The notes under the pieces are model-generated. The model was given only the letters and a program-made list of their open reading frames with translations, searched no databases and was not told the origin of the DNA. This document shows, piece after piece, positions 11,401 to 24,852 of a DNA stretch of 64,000 bases. The translations under genes and the position numbers were made by a program. Position 1 is the first letter of the stretch; every line of letters starts with the position of its first letter. The stretch comes from Psoroptes ovis (lineage: Eukaryota > Arthropoda > Arachnida > Sarcoptiformes > Psoroptidae), in assembly GCA_002943765.1 (NCBI GenBank), contig PQWQ01000010.1, positions 932,501 through 996,500 on the forward strand. Direction: 5' to 3'.

Positions 11401-14091
11401 TAAATATAAATTGTGATTGAATCCATCATTTTTCTTTGGAAAAAAAAGGATTGATCAAAAAAAGGGGAAAAATCAAGAAAAAAATGAATCAACAGGTGTC
11501 AATTGAATAATGGATTTCATTAAGAATTTCAACAATGCAAGAATCGATGGAAATTTCTTGAATTTTCCATCGATTCGCAATTTGAAATTTGCTCATAGTT
11601 TTTTTTTTTTTTTTTTGCTCTTTCGATTCATTCATATATAATCATTAATGAAATATTGCATTCAATCAAAAAATTATTGTTTCAATGATCAAATTGTTTG
11701 TTTTTGAAAATTGCTACATTCATTTCGCATTGTTTTTGATTGCGATTCGATTCAATGTCATTCATTCGCATGCAACTCATAAGGGGGCCTTTCCGTTCAA
11801 TTTTCTTTTGCGTTTTTTTTTTAAAGCGTTTAATGGATTTTCATTGAATTTCAAGATTTTGAATTCTTTCAATGAATTTTCATTTTGATAAATGAGAAAT
11901 GAAGAAAGATTGTTTTTGTTTATTTTGATTCAAAGATTTCAATTCAAGATTTCTATTTCATTATCTTTTCATTTTTCATTGGATTGTCCATTTATTTTGT
12001 TTATTTATTTATTTATTTTTTTTTAATATTCCAATTAAACGACAACAATGAATGAGTGGATTTGTTTTAAAAATTTTGAATTTTAAAAATTTTAAAATTT
12101 TGAATTTTAAAAATTTTTTTCCAACTAAAAAATGATCATAGGAAATTGATTTGAATTTATTTTCCTATGAATTCAAATTGATTTTGATACAAATTTTGTC
12201 AAATTTTTTCAAATTGAGATCAATTATTCATTCAATTTGCTTTTGTTTGTAATCATATATCTGTTTTACGAGGCATTTCTTCCAGTGAAAAAAAATTTTT
12301 AGACAAAAAAAATCATAAAAATAAATTCAGGATAAATCTTGTGACCATAAACATCCGTTATTTGTTGGTAAAATTCAATTTTTTTTTCAACTACATTTCA
12401 TGGAATTCCCTCATATAAATTGATTTATGACGGAATGATTCCTAAGAATTATTATGAATTTTGTACATAATAAATCCAAATAGAGATTCAAATACATGTA
12501 AATCAATCAAATGTCTGGAAAAAAACCGTTCAAAAATTGCAGCGTCTCTTTTTTTCAAAAAAAAAAAAAAAAATCTCGAAGAATATTCAAATGTCATTCA
12601 AAATGGACACCTGTTGCATTCGAAAAAAAATCATTTCGCATCAAATCAAGAATATCTTAGCTTAAATCGATAAAAATCGTTGACAATCGATTTCTCTGAG
12701 TTTTATTTCAACAATGAAAAAAAATTGGATCGATCATTGATCATATTTTACAATGATATAATCATACTTTTAAATAATAGGCCATACATTATCGATGGTT
12801 TGCATTGATGTTCAACAAGTGGTTATCAACTGAAAATTTATTGTAAATGTTAATCGTTGTCATCATTTTTGCTTGTGTGTATGCATCATCATTGACAATC
12901 ACACCAGCCATTAGCATCAGTAGTATTAATAAGATGAGAAAATTGTTATTATTCATTTTCAATTTCACTTTTTACTTCTGCGACATTGAAAATACTATGA
13001 CAAATAAGAAACAATCGCTTCATGGATGATCTTGATTTTTCTCTTTGTTTTTTTTTCTTCAATAAAAAAACTTCTTGTTCTGAAATTAATTGCAATTAAT
13101 TGTCATAAATTTGATAATTTTCCTTGATCATTCTCATTCACAAACTGTGTTTACATATGGAACAATATGAAAATTTTCACTTTTCTTCGTAATAGTGATG
13201 ATTGATTCAATTTAATTGGAGGTCATTGAAATATTTTTCACTTTTTCAATTTTTAAAATTCAATTTTATCAACTTGAGTCAAAGATTTTTCAATTTTTTC
13301 CAATTAAAAATTGATTAAATTCATTGAATTTTTCTCACTAATCAATCAATTTCCATTAATCCATCGATCAACAATCGATCATTGATTATTGATCAATTAG
13401 ATTCATTATTATTATTATTATTATTATTATTTTTTTTTTTTTTTTTTGGTTTTGCTTTAAAATGTCTTATGAGAAATTCAAACAACTTGCGTCATGATTT
13501 AAATGAATGCAAAAAATTCTATGAAAAATTCTGAGAATATTGACCTCAATAAATCGTTGTTGGTCAATGTGAATTTGTGCTTTTTAAATTCCAAAATTTT
13601 ACTCTACAAAATCCTTCATAAATGTGACCAGTTTTTCTTGTTTCTCGATTTTTTATTCTGTTGAATAATTAAGATAATCATCAAAAATATTCATTCGAAT
13701 TCACCAAAATTTTCGATCAAAAATTAAGACAATTTAATCTAATTTATTGAATTTGATTCATATCAAATCCAATAAAAATGTTTTTAACTGATTCAAATTC
13801 TTGTAATGATATTTTCAATTCAAATTATCGTCATCAATCATCATCATCAGTGATTCTTTGATTGTGGAAAACTTATGTACCTAAACTGTAATGGATGTAA
13901 TCAAATCGAATCAAATAAAAAAAAAACTTTCACTGAAATAAACTGGATTTTGATTTTTAAAATTAAATTCATTAAGAATTGAATTACGATTGAATTTGAT
14001 GCAAATTTTGATTTTTCATTTATTTGAATTTTGAATTTTTCACTGTATTACAAATTCATAATTTGTGCGCATACATTTACAATAAAATAGT

Positions 14092-14168
14092 ACACACACA
14101 CACACACACACATTTTGTACAATTTCACATTTATTTGTTTTTTGTGTGTGTGTGTGTGTGTGTGTGTG
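14092..14168. repeat. Facing (AC)n and (TG)n microsatellites
   Basis: An (AC)n tract at 14092-14112 is followed 30 bases later by a (TG)n tract at 14143-14168. The two are reverse complements, so the pair could fold into a hairpin of about 20 bp; alternating purine-pyrimidine is also Z-DNA prone. Confidence 0.8.
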
Positions 14169-14425
14169 CAGAAGAAAAAAAAAATTTGAATCTGAATTTT
14201 GAATTTGAAAAAACAAAAAGAGAAAGTGTACATTCAAATGATCAATGATCATTTGATGATTTAAAAAAAAAATAAAAAAAATGAAATAAATAAATGTAAA
14301 TATGAATGTAAATATTCATGTTTGTATTGAATGATTGTATTGAAAACTAATATTCATTTTACATCGACGACCAACATTCATTACTATTATTCAGCATTTG
14401 TCGTTGATGTTGATGTTGATGTAGC

Positions 14426-14426
<1 letters not shown>

Positions 14427-14466
<40 letters not shown>
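14427..14466. repeat. (GAT)n microsatellite
   Basis: About thirteen GAT units in a row; one frame gives a poly-Asp run that should not be taken as a gene. Confidence 0.85.
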
Positions 14467-14467
<1 letters not shown>

Positions 14468-14754
14468 CGAAGATTATCATTCATCAACAGCAGCACACAG
14501 CACATTAATGCTACATAAAAATAATGCTACCACCTCCTATTTTTTTTTTCTTATTAATTTTCATCTGAATTTGCTTACAACAGTCATTGTTCAAAATTTT
14601 GAAAATTTTTTTGAACAACAACGAAAAAAAAAAGAAAATTAATTTGAAAAATCATTATTATCAGTGATAAATATAAAATTTACATTTTAGTTTTTAAAAT
14701 ATTATTTCCGAAATTGAACATCGATGATTAGTGTGTATTTGATATTATGAAAAA

Positions 14755-14762
14755 TATATAAA
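14755..14762 (+). promoter_or_regulatory. Candidate TATA box of elongase copy 2
   Basis: TATATAAA lies about 310 bp before the ATG of elongase copy 2. The same octamer lies before copy 3 (24360) and before the Gly-rich gene (33091). In such A/T-rich DNA a chance match is quite possible. Confidence 0.3.
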
Positions 14763-15073
14763 TATAAGCATTGAATTTTGAATTATTTTCAAATTTTCTA
14801 TTTTGGTGTTTTTTTTTTATTTTTTATTTTGATTCATTTCGACAAATTCAAATTCAATTCAATTATTTTTGATCTGTATTTTTCAATCAAATAATGTAAT
14901 ATTTTGTTTTCAAATGTTTTGTTGTTTTTAAATTTTTTTTGACAATCATCAATTGACAATCATCAATTTTTATTTGAATCATCCATTGAACTCTTTGGCT
15001 GTTGTTTGTGTGTGTATTTTTTTTTTTTTAATAAAAAGCTCAAAAAAATAAAAATTTAAATTCAAAAATAAAA

Positions 15074-16158
15074 ATGGCTACAAATATTGTGAAAAATACA
15101 TATTCATTATTTGGTTTAGAATTACCTGATTATCGTTATACAAATTATCATATATTAAATGATAGTCATCAATGGAATCGAGATCTATCACAATTTCCTG
15201 GTATTCCACATGCATTTCAATTTGAACGTGATTTTGTTGAGATTGGTAATTGGTTACAATTACAAACCCAGCTATATTGGATTTATTGTTTTCCAATATC
15301 ATTTATATATGTTATTGTTATATTCGGTATACAATATTTAATGCGTAATAGACAACCATTTAATTTAAGAATTCCGTTAACAATATGGAATATAATATTG
15401 GCCATATTTTCAATAGTCGGTACATATCGTTGTTTACCTGAATTCATTCATATTGTCTACAATGAAGGTTTACGTGCATCATATACAAAATCAAGTTATT
15501 ATGCTGTAAGTTTTAATTTGAAAAATTTTCCAACTTCTTACGTATTTACTTTACGTTAAGAAAAAAAAATTGATTTGATTAATCAAGAATTTTTCCATCT
15601 AATTAATTAATTTTTTTTTTGAATTTCAAGGATTATCGTTTATCGCTGTGGTATTTATTTTTCACTGTTAGCAAAGCATTTGAACTTATTGATACATTAT
15701 TTATTGTATTACGTAAATCAAAATTAATACCTTTACATTGGATACATCATGTATTGACATTGAATTTTTCATGGTTTGTATTCACGGATGTACCAGCAAC
15801 AGCTCGATGGATGGTTAATATGAATTTTTTTGTACATTCATTAATGTACACATATTATGCGTTGAAAGCAATGAAATTTCAAATACCAAAGAAAGTAAAT
15901 CTAACAATCACAACATTACAAATATTACAAATGTTTGCCGGCCTTTATATTAATTATGATTGTTTAAGACGTAAATTATTGGGCTATCCAGTCGATACAT
16001 GTTATTCAGTATTATTAACTGGTGTAACATTATATGGAATATTTGCCATATTATTTTTGAAATTTTTCATCAATACATATTTAATACGAACAAAACCATT
16101 ACAATTATTCGATATCAATCATAATCATTATAAAGGTGTAGTGAAAAAATGTCAATAA
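15074..16158 (+). CDS. ELOVL6-like fatty acid elongase, copy 2, complete
   Basis: This gene has two exons, 15074-15505 and 15631-16158, joined by a 125-nt phase-0 intron (GCT|gtaag ... caag|GAT), and encodes 319 residues. It catalyses the condensing step of very-long-chain fatty acid elongation in the ER. The N-terminus has the FPGIP...FERDF segment and the first helices typical of ELOVL6. Exon 2 has KxxExxDT (159-166), HWIHH (180-184), HxxMYxYY (213-220) and TxxQxxQ (238-244), further helices, and ends in KKCQ, a KKxx ER-retrieval motif. The ATG at 15074 is preceded by AAAA and is the first in frame. It is closest to copy 1. Substrate chain length cannot be told from the sequence. Confidence 0.93.
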
Positions 16159-19100
16159 TAATCGTGAAAAAACATCAAATATATTGAGCATCAAATAATC
16201 AAATAATAATCAACTATCAACAACATATGATAATCATTCGCCTAAATAATCGACAATGTATTTTTGAAATCAATAATAATCAAATCATTATTATCATTGT
16301 ATTTATGTATTTTTGTAAACGAAACAAACAAAATGATGATAATTAATCGATTTATTATTATTGATTGATTTTTCCCCATTATAATTACAATTTCGAACAT
16401 ATTTAATCACAAATGATCGACAATCAACGAATATTTTGAGTAAACATATATATATATATATTATTTCGTATATATTTAATCTGGTTTTGTCCAAATAAGT
16501 GAAAATAATGCACACAATCTTAATAATTTGAGACTGAAATCATAGATTTTATTTAAAATTTTTATATTTTTAATTTCTTATTTTTTTTGAAACTATTTTA
16601 CTTCATATATTTTTTTTTCTTTTGGTACATGAATTATTAAAATAATTATAATTTACGATTGATAATTGAATAAAATAATATTTCATAAAATTCATCAAAG
16701 AAAATTCGTTTCAACAATCGTTCAACCCTTTCATTCGACAAGAGAATTTCGATTCAAATATTCAAATATTGATTGATCACATGATTCAAAAAAAATTGAT
16801 CATATTTTCCATGATGTTTCTTGTTTACTCTTGACTCTTTGTGTAAGTATTTGTATTTGAGATGATTTTTCATCAATGTTTTCAACAATGAACATCAACG
16901 ACAACGATGACAACAATCGATTATTAACGGCTATTTTCTATGGAAAGTTTGAAAACGAAAAAAAAACATTTCATGTTTCATTTTCCCATTTCAATTTAAA
17001 TTTGAAATTGTTGAGAAATTCTTCAAAATCAAATGAAAAAATTCATATTTCAATTCAAATGTTATTGGCATCAATTATTTATGAAAATATACAATTATTT
17101 TCCATTATTATCGCATCGCTATTGTTATTATTATTATTATTATTATTATCAAATTCATTCAAAATTCATTTCGATGAAAATTCATTGATCAAATACCTTG
17201 AACCTTGAATAATTGCAAAAGAAAAATTTGAAAATTTTTCTCAAGTATTTTCCTTTGAAAATTCTCTCTTCAAAAGTAACAGAAATCAATGAAATGAATG
17301 AATTAAAATAAATGAACAAGTGACAATCGAATAGTGGTAAAATACAGCTACGCAAAGGATGCAACGTACCTAAAAATAATTATTTTTGAAAATTTCATAA
17401 TTTTTTTGAGTTGAATTTGTCAAATTTTCAACGAAAGAAAAAAAACCAACAAAATAAGCTATGAAGCTTTACGTCAATTCAAAAAGCGTTATTCAAAGCT
17501 TTCTAAGCTTCAAAGCACGTGTTTTTTTCATTTAATCAAAAATTTTGATGGTCAAAATATGACAATTGAAGAAACCAATGATTATTTATTGAAAATAATT
17601 CAATTTATTTTGACTTGTCATTTATTTTTAGTGTCTTTAAACAGGTATTTCTTATAATTTCACTGAAAACATAATGATAATAATTGATTTGATTTTTCTA
17701 GAAGTGAAAATTTTCTTTGATGAATTAATTAATCAATGATCGATAATTAATCAAAAGAATTGAATTAATTGAAATAATTTGAATCTGAATGACAAATTAT
17801 TCAGATTATTTTTTCAAATATGACCTTTGAATACATGTTGAATTGCACGTGTTTTTTGCAAAAGAAAAATTGAAATTTTCAAGCGGTAGTTGTTCGATTG
17901 ATTTAATTCATTGAATAAATAATGATGAATAAATGAATGATCAAATTTATCAATGAATTTCAACATCTCAAGAAACATTCAGCGATTCAATATTCAAATA
18001 AAAATTGATTGATTCAATTTTGATGGCCATCACACCCCAAGAGAGAGAAAGATACAACAGCTAATGTGAACAACAAGCAATCGAAATATCTTCGAGTGTC
18101 ACAAAGAAAGAGAAGAAAATACACATTTATTTCATGTTAAATGTTCAAATTCAAATTATCATAAGAAATCGATGATGATAATTTATTAATTTTCCATCGA
18201 TCAATGAGATGTAAGAAAAAAACCAATTATCATGTCGATGGGTAGTGAAAAAATGAAATCATTGATGGCCACGATTAATCATTGCTGGTGGTGGTAATGG
18301 TGATGATCATCACGATGATCATTGTGATAGTGAAGGCAGCACGCAAGTCATTTTAGAACCTTGAATTGATTTCATTTCATTTCATTTCATATCATTTATT
18401 TTGAATTCATATACACGTGAATTTAATTCAATTCAAAGGAATATAAAACATGTTTACTCGTATTAATTTCATTCAAATTTCAATTATCATTATCATTTTA
18501 AATTGTTTTATTTTTTTTTTTTTCATTAATTTGTAAACATAGAAATTAATGATAATAATGATTTTCAATGATTCATATTTTATTTTATTTATTTATATTT
18601 TTCTCATTTGTTGGTTCTCATATACAATGATAATGCCATTGCCATTGGTCATCATTTTTATTCCAAAAAAAAAAAAAAAAAAAAAAGAAAGATATCAGAT
18701 GATGATGATTGTTGCTGCTGTGGCTGTTGCTACTGCGGCTGTTGTTGTACATATTACCACTGATGCTGCTGTCAAATTATCGTTTTTTAAATGAATGAAT
18801 GAAAAGCATTAATTGGATGCAACAACAGCAGTAATCATTAATTGAATTACAATTGAAAAAATATTAAAATGAATGAATTCATTTTATTTGTTTGTTTGTA
18901 TGAAACGCCAATGTATTTGTTTTTATTTTCTTTTTATTGAAAAATAGAAAAAAAATGAAAGAATGCCCTTGATTTTTGATATTTTTATTTGAATTTATTT
19001 ATTTATTTATACATTTATTTATTTGTTTTCGATGGTTTCAGTTTTTTTTTGGGGATTGAATTCAATTTATTCTTCTAGAATTATGATTCAAATTTCTCAT

Positions 19101-19457
19101 TTTTTTTTCAATTATTTGTGCGTGTAAATGATGAAGATGATAATTGAAAATTTTTGAATATTCAAATGTTCAGTAATTAAAAGTTTCAATTTAAATTTTT
19201 GATAAAATTCAATCAAGGATATCAATTGTTTGTGTTTGTTTATCTTTGACTTTTTATACATTTTCTTCCCGATAACCTGTAGAATTTCTTTGAAATTTTA
19301 TAGTAGTTATGTTTTCTTATTACAAAATAATGATTTTTGACAGAAATTCCTCACCATTTCAAAGTGTATTGATATAATTACGAAGGTAAAAAAGTTAAAT
19401 AGAAAAAGTGCGGGAAAAAAATGGCAAAATTTTTAAATTAATACTTTTGAAGATCAA

Positions 19458-19533
19458 TAGATGGCGATCTTTACATGAATTTTGTAAATTTTTTTGTCCT
19501 CTCTCTGTTTTGATTGGCTGAAATAGATGGCGG
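19458..19533 (+). promoter_or_regulatory. Two CTCF-like motif matches
   Basis: AATAGATGGCGATC (core at 19458-19466) and AATAGATGGCGGTA (core at 19524-19532) lie 66 bp apart with a CCAAT box in reverse (ATTGG) between them. Both match the AGATGGCG core known for arthropod CTCF, and also resemble YY1/Pho sites. They stand out because GC-containing words are rare here. Function is unproved. Confidence 0.3.
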
Positions 19534-22500
19534 TATTTTTGAAATATTTGAATTTTTTTTTCAAATTTAAAATGTCAAAAACCTTTATCTCTCTTCGACA
19601 ATACACGATGTGAATGGGAAAAAAATGATAAAAATTTGATTTGATTTTTTTTAAAATTTTAATTTCGATACATTTTACTCATACCTTCGCATATGACCAA
19701 CCGTGTGCATTGATCGGAATATTTCCTCTTTCGAAATGGCAATTTATTAATTATTTTCCACTGAAAAAAAAAATCAAAGGATAAACGAGAAATATAATGA
19801 CATTGACATTGAATTTCGAAACGTCGATTTACGTTAAATAAACTTGATTTCATCTTTATGACATTCATATGAAAATGAAATAAAAGATTCTTTTCAGATT
19901 GAAATTCTTGAATCTTGTTCTTGAACATTCAAGAAATTAAAATTCTAAAACATGAATGAAGCACCGACGAAGGTCACCATTTCTACCTCTCCGCGCGCAA
20001 ACTTAATTAGCTCTATCAATTAGCATCTTTGAAAAGATTACAAATCATGGATTAATGAGGATACCAATTAATATACTCAGATTTATGGAAATATTCGTTT
20101 TTTTCCGATACATTATTGCATCGAATTCGATCGATTTCAAGCAATTTCAATTAATCGATAGATTGCAAATATTTTCCAAGACATATCAAAGACATTTTAG
20201 CATTCATTTACACACACACACACACACCGATACATTCACATTGATATTGACAATGAACTTCAATGTTAATAAGCAGCAGTATTTAATGATTATGGGAAAC
20301 ATTTTACAAGTTTTTCATTTGTTTCGTTTGTTCAATTGATTCGTCACTATCATTAAAGGTGAATTTGATTGAAATTTTTTTTTTCAAAAAAAAAAAAAAA
20401 ATTCAAAATTCAATTCAATTCAAATCGAAAAATGTCGCTTGTTTTGCTTGGTAATTTGTTTGTTTATTTGTTTTTCACGTCGATGATGATCAGGGAAATG
20501 ATGATGATACACGTAAATGTTAACATTGAATTGAAATTTATGAACATTCATTTTTCCTGATTACTACAATATTTGTTCGTATCAAATTTGTGATAGCAAA
20601 GATTTACGTCGATACGTACTAAACGTGTAAAATATTGGCAGTGTATATGCCTTCGGATATGGACCATAAATTGATATGATTCGATGAATCTGTGATTTAT
20701 GTAAAGTTGATGATAATTTTTTTTTCGATCGGAATTCAAAATGGCTGTGGTGCTAATGATATCACTTGTAAATTTAGTTCAAATCAATTGTCTCGCGTTG
20801 ATAATGGACAATCGTTTCGATTTATTGTGAATATGTTTATTGAATTTGAATTGATAAGTTTTGGAAATAATTCAAAATTAACCATATATCCTTTCCAGCA
20901 ATTCACCGTTTCCAACTGTGAATTCTGACAATCATCAAACGACAATAATTATGATGATTGAATTAAATATTTGAAAAAAATCAATTGAAATCAAATGATC
21001 AAATTATGATCAATCAATCAATCAATGTATCAACATACATGTTCAAATGCTTCAATTTAAATTTTGACGCTCATTTATCATTTTCATACATTTCTGTGCG
21101 TGTTCACGAGTTGATAATTTTTTTTTTCAAAATCATAATTAAATAAACAAACAAGCAAATAAATAATAATCATTCATTTATTATTAATGATGATTAAATC
21201 ATTTGTCATTTGATTTATTGTTGTCATTTGAGGTGTAAATGTTTTCATTGATTGTTTTGTACAAAGACATTTGTATCATAGGTATATGAATGAAATGAAA
21301 TTCTTTTTTGACGATTGTGTGATTGATTGATGATTTCAAAGAAATCGGTAGTCAATTTTTAAAAATGGAAATTGCACAATATTCATTGCAAATCGCTTCA
21401 ATTTACTAACCATAATAACCAGCTGACTGATTAATCAAGTACAAATTGATTCAATAGATTTCAATGAACGATAAAAAAATTGAACTGAGAATTTCTATGA
21501 ATTTTTTCATATCTCTATTCCGTTTTAATGTCGTAATTTGATTCCGTTGAATTTCATACTGATTTTGTCAAAAATCGAATGCGAAATGAACGACATTTTT
21601 CATTTTGATGTATTGATGATATGTTTCCTGCAAAGGTTTTTAAAATTCAATGAATGATTTTAATTGTAACAATGATGACGTTTAGATTAAATAATTGAAT
21701 TTGAAATGTTTTCAAAATTTAAAAATGTACAAAGTGTTTGATGTATGTTCAATCTGAAATTTAATCTGAAATTTACCCACAAAAAGATCATTGAAATTGA
21801 TCAGTCAATAACTGATTAATTAATTTGTTTGTTTGTTTGTTTTTTTTTTTGAGGATTTTTGAGGAAAACAATCCATTTTCAAACAAATATAATTATTTCC
21901 AACAAACGGATTTTCGTCAATCAAAATACTGGTCAAAAATATAACGTAATCAATAAATTTTCCATGATTGAATTTCAATGAAACCAAAACAAAACAAAAA
22001 CAAAAAACAAACCAGAAGTAATGATAATGAAATAAATAAATAATGAATGAATTTACGTATTCATAATTTTCAACCAGCGAAAAAACCAAAGAACTCAAGC
22101 ACCATTCATTGAATTTGATTTCAATGCACTTGTGTTTATTGTTTGCTTGCTTGATTTACATACTCATTCATAATTAACAGCTACAAAGTTTAATTAATTC
22201 TTTTAATGAATTAAAATTTAAATTTTTTAAATGAACAAATCTTTAGCCGAAGGCTATTGGAAGAAATCTTCTGTTTTTTATTATCTTCTTGTTGGGTAGA
22301 TTTGATTTTTCTTGTGATTCTTAATTTCATTTCTGGAAATTTCAATTCAACTCGTTTGCCATGCATTAATTGCTTTGGATGATGACGATGATAATGATGA
22401 TGGTGGTGGTAGTGGTGGTAGTGGTGGTGATGGTCATGACCATAATTGATGTTTACTTATCATTAATTCATTGAATGAATGAATTCAATGAATATACGTT

Positions 22501-22954
22501 TTCCTTAATCGATTATTTATTTTTGATAATTATCATTAAATCACATCAATCATTTATCAATTGAATTACTAAATTCATATTGATGATTGTATAATCGTTT
22601 TTTTTTGTGTACGACGACGATTATTATAAAATGATTATCGAATGATTATTATGATGTGGATGACGTCAGTCTTATTTAAAATTAATCGTGACATTAATCA
22701 ATTAATTATGAATTTCATTTCAAAAAATTATTTAATTTTTTTTAAAGAAATAAATTATTAATCAAAGGATACGGATTTAACAAATGTTCGAATGACGTAA
22801 AGAATCAATCAAATTTGGACAAATTCGAAGAATTTTCGAAATAATCAATCGACGTGAACACTGATCAAAAAAAAAAAAAAAAAAACTGAAAATGTACTTG
22901 ATTCAAATCAATCGATGATTCGATTGATTAATCGATCGATTCATTGATACATTG

Positions 22955-23003
22955 ATTCCTTTTGATCATCGTTCATCGATGGTCATCGATGATCAAAAGG
23001 AAT
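22955..23003. repeat. Perfect 17-bp inverted repeat (hairpin)
   Basis: ATTCCTTTTGATCATCG at 22955-22971 and its exact reverse complement at 22987-23003 flank a 15-nt spacer that is itself partly palindromic (ATCGAT). It could be a cruciform, a small RNA hairpin, or the remains of a short inverted-repeat element. Confidence 0.7.
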
Positions 23004-24359
23004 AATCATTTGAATCGAAAAGAAAAAAACAAGTGACAAGACAAGTGACGAGTGACAAGTGATCCAGCACACACACACACTGATGTGCTGAATTTGAATC
23101 ACTTGTTGATGTTGTTGATTTCAAACAGAAAACCTTCGGCAAAATTTGAAATTTATTTGTTTCGTTTGAAATTTCCTGTTCAAAAAAAAAGATAAAAATA
23201 AAATTTCAAATTTCAAAAATAAAAAATCCCTTGAAAATTTGTTTCATTGTGTTTGAAAAAACATAAATGTGACGTCAATATTTATTGATTATAACGATTG
23301 TAATGTTCAGCAAAAAATTTGCAAAAATTGTTTCGTGTCTCGGAAAATTTAAAATTTTGAAAATTAAAAAAAAAAAAAAAAATTCAAATGACCAAAATCT
23401 GAGAAAAAACACCATGAATCAATGATCGATTAAATTGATCAATTTGATCGATTATCAAAGGAAATCCAATTTGAAAAAACCAACTGGTTGACTGGTTGGA
23501 AAATTTGTCAGTTTTTTTTTCCTAAATCATTGATTCATTTGTCCATTGGGCAAATCAATCGTTTTGATCGATCAATCGATTGATTGTTCGTTTTGATTGA
23601 TTGATTGATTGATTGATCATGGTCAAAAAATCATGGTCAAGAATCAATCAATGTATCAAAGAAGTATTTGTAATAAATGCAAAGGAATTTTTCAAATAAA
23701 ATTGAATTGAAATTTTGATTCAAAACATCGAATTCAATGAAGTAATTTAAGAATCTTTAAGATTCAATCAAAAAGAGAAGAGGAAAAATTCAAAGAAATT
23801 TTCAATTTTCAAAGACAATTTTGCGCATGTAGATTGCTGAATAATGCAGTTGAATTCAATTTTTAAATTTTTGATTCATGAATACATTCAAATTACAATA
23901 ACACATTCATAATTGTACTTACACACATACAAGACACACACACACACACACATGCACACTTATAAACGTAGTAAAACAGCCAGCCATTTAGCCAGTCAGC
24001 CACAATTAACCACAACTTTTTGATGTTGTTGTTGTTGCCTGTTGTTGTTGTTGCCTGTTGTTTTCTATTGATCATTGGTCGATGTTTCTGTTGCTTATTT
24101 CTGTTCACTGTTGATGCCATTGTTATTACCATTGATGTTTTAGTTGATTGTCACTGATCATTTTTTTTTTTTCACAACAAAAATACAACAGCAACGACCA
24201 CCAAATACACACACACACACACACACATATATTCATATTTAAATTGTAATATTTTTTTTAAATATTAAATTGAATGTGCGTAAATCGTGCAATCAATCGA
24301 CATCATCAACAATATTTTAAAATTTTTTTTTCATTTGAATTTAACAATTGCCAGTCTCA

Positions 24360-24367
24360 TATATAAA
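24360..24367 (+). promoter_or_regulatory. Candidate TATA box of elongase copy 3
   Basis: TATATAAA is followed 25-30 bp later by a pyrimidine-rich TCTCATTC that could be an initiator. It lies about 490 bp before the ATG, implying a long 5' UTR or a leader intron. Confidence 0.3.
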
Positions 24368-24852
24368 TGTGTGTGTTTGTGTGTTGTACCATCTCTCATT
24401 CAAAGATTAATTTTCGATTATTAAAAATTTAAATCTTTGAATTTTTTTTTTTTTTTTTGAAAAATTTTTAAAAAATATTCAATTTCAATTTTGAAATATT
24501 CAATAACACAAAGTGATTGTTATGTTTTGACTTTGAATTTCCAATCAAAAAAAAAAAAAATTTTAGAAATAAAACTCATATTTTGACAGTGAAACACGCT
24601 TAAGATTTGAATTGATTAAATTTGAAAATTAAATCTTTTTTTTTGGTTATTTTGATTTCATCTCATTCAAACGATCATTTCATTGCTAAACACGCACATC
24701 ATTCGATCAACAGCATTACTTTTGTTTGTTTTCATTTGTTTGTTCATTTTTAAATTTCATATCGTCAAAAATTCCAGCATCATCTTATCCAGCATTGACG
24801 ATATTATCGATTTTAGACCACAAAAAAAATTTTAAAAAAATATAAATCAAAA

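Larger units (their letters stand above)
8479..15073. other. Long intergenic region, no gene seen
   Basis: I find no exon with recognisable homology here; the open frames are short and low in complexity. Features seen: a run of TGATTGATTGAT-type repeats, an imperfect inverted pair at 11541-11576 (13-bp arms), an (ATT)n tract near 13405-13430, an (AC)n/(TG)n pair at 14092-14168 and a (GAT)n tract at about 14427-14466. Confidence 0.5.
16159..24852. other. Long intergenic region between elongase copies 2 and 3
   Basis: No coding exon is recognisable; open frames are short and biased. A possible poly(A) signal for copy 2 (AATAAA) is near 16668. Features seen: two TAGATGGCG-like motifs at 19458-19466 and 19524-19532, a 17-bp-arm hairpin at 22955-23003, a (GGT/AGT)n tract near 22399-22430, and (CA)n tracts near 20212-20226, 23937-23952 and 24209-24227. 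Confidence 0.5.

Noticed and set aside
11541..11576. 13-bp inverted repeat with 10-nt loop
   Set aside because: A/T-rich arms with ATCGAT cores, common in this window; not distinct enough to list as a finding.
14331..14642. 103-codon frame with poly-Asp
   Set aside because: Created by the (GAT)n microsatellite; no coding support around it.
15619..15630. Elongase copy 2 second exon starting before 15631
   Set aside because: The extra codons are the T-rich end of the intron; the AG at 15629-15630 is the acceptor shared by all copies.
16876..17208. 110-codon frame with Leu run
   Set aside because: The end is an (TTA)n tract; no splice context or recognisable family.
18549..18794. 81-codon frame with Lys and Ala/Val runs
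   Set aside because: Built from a poly(A) tract and GCT/GTT-type repeats.
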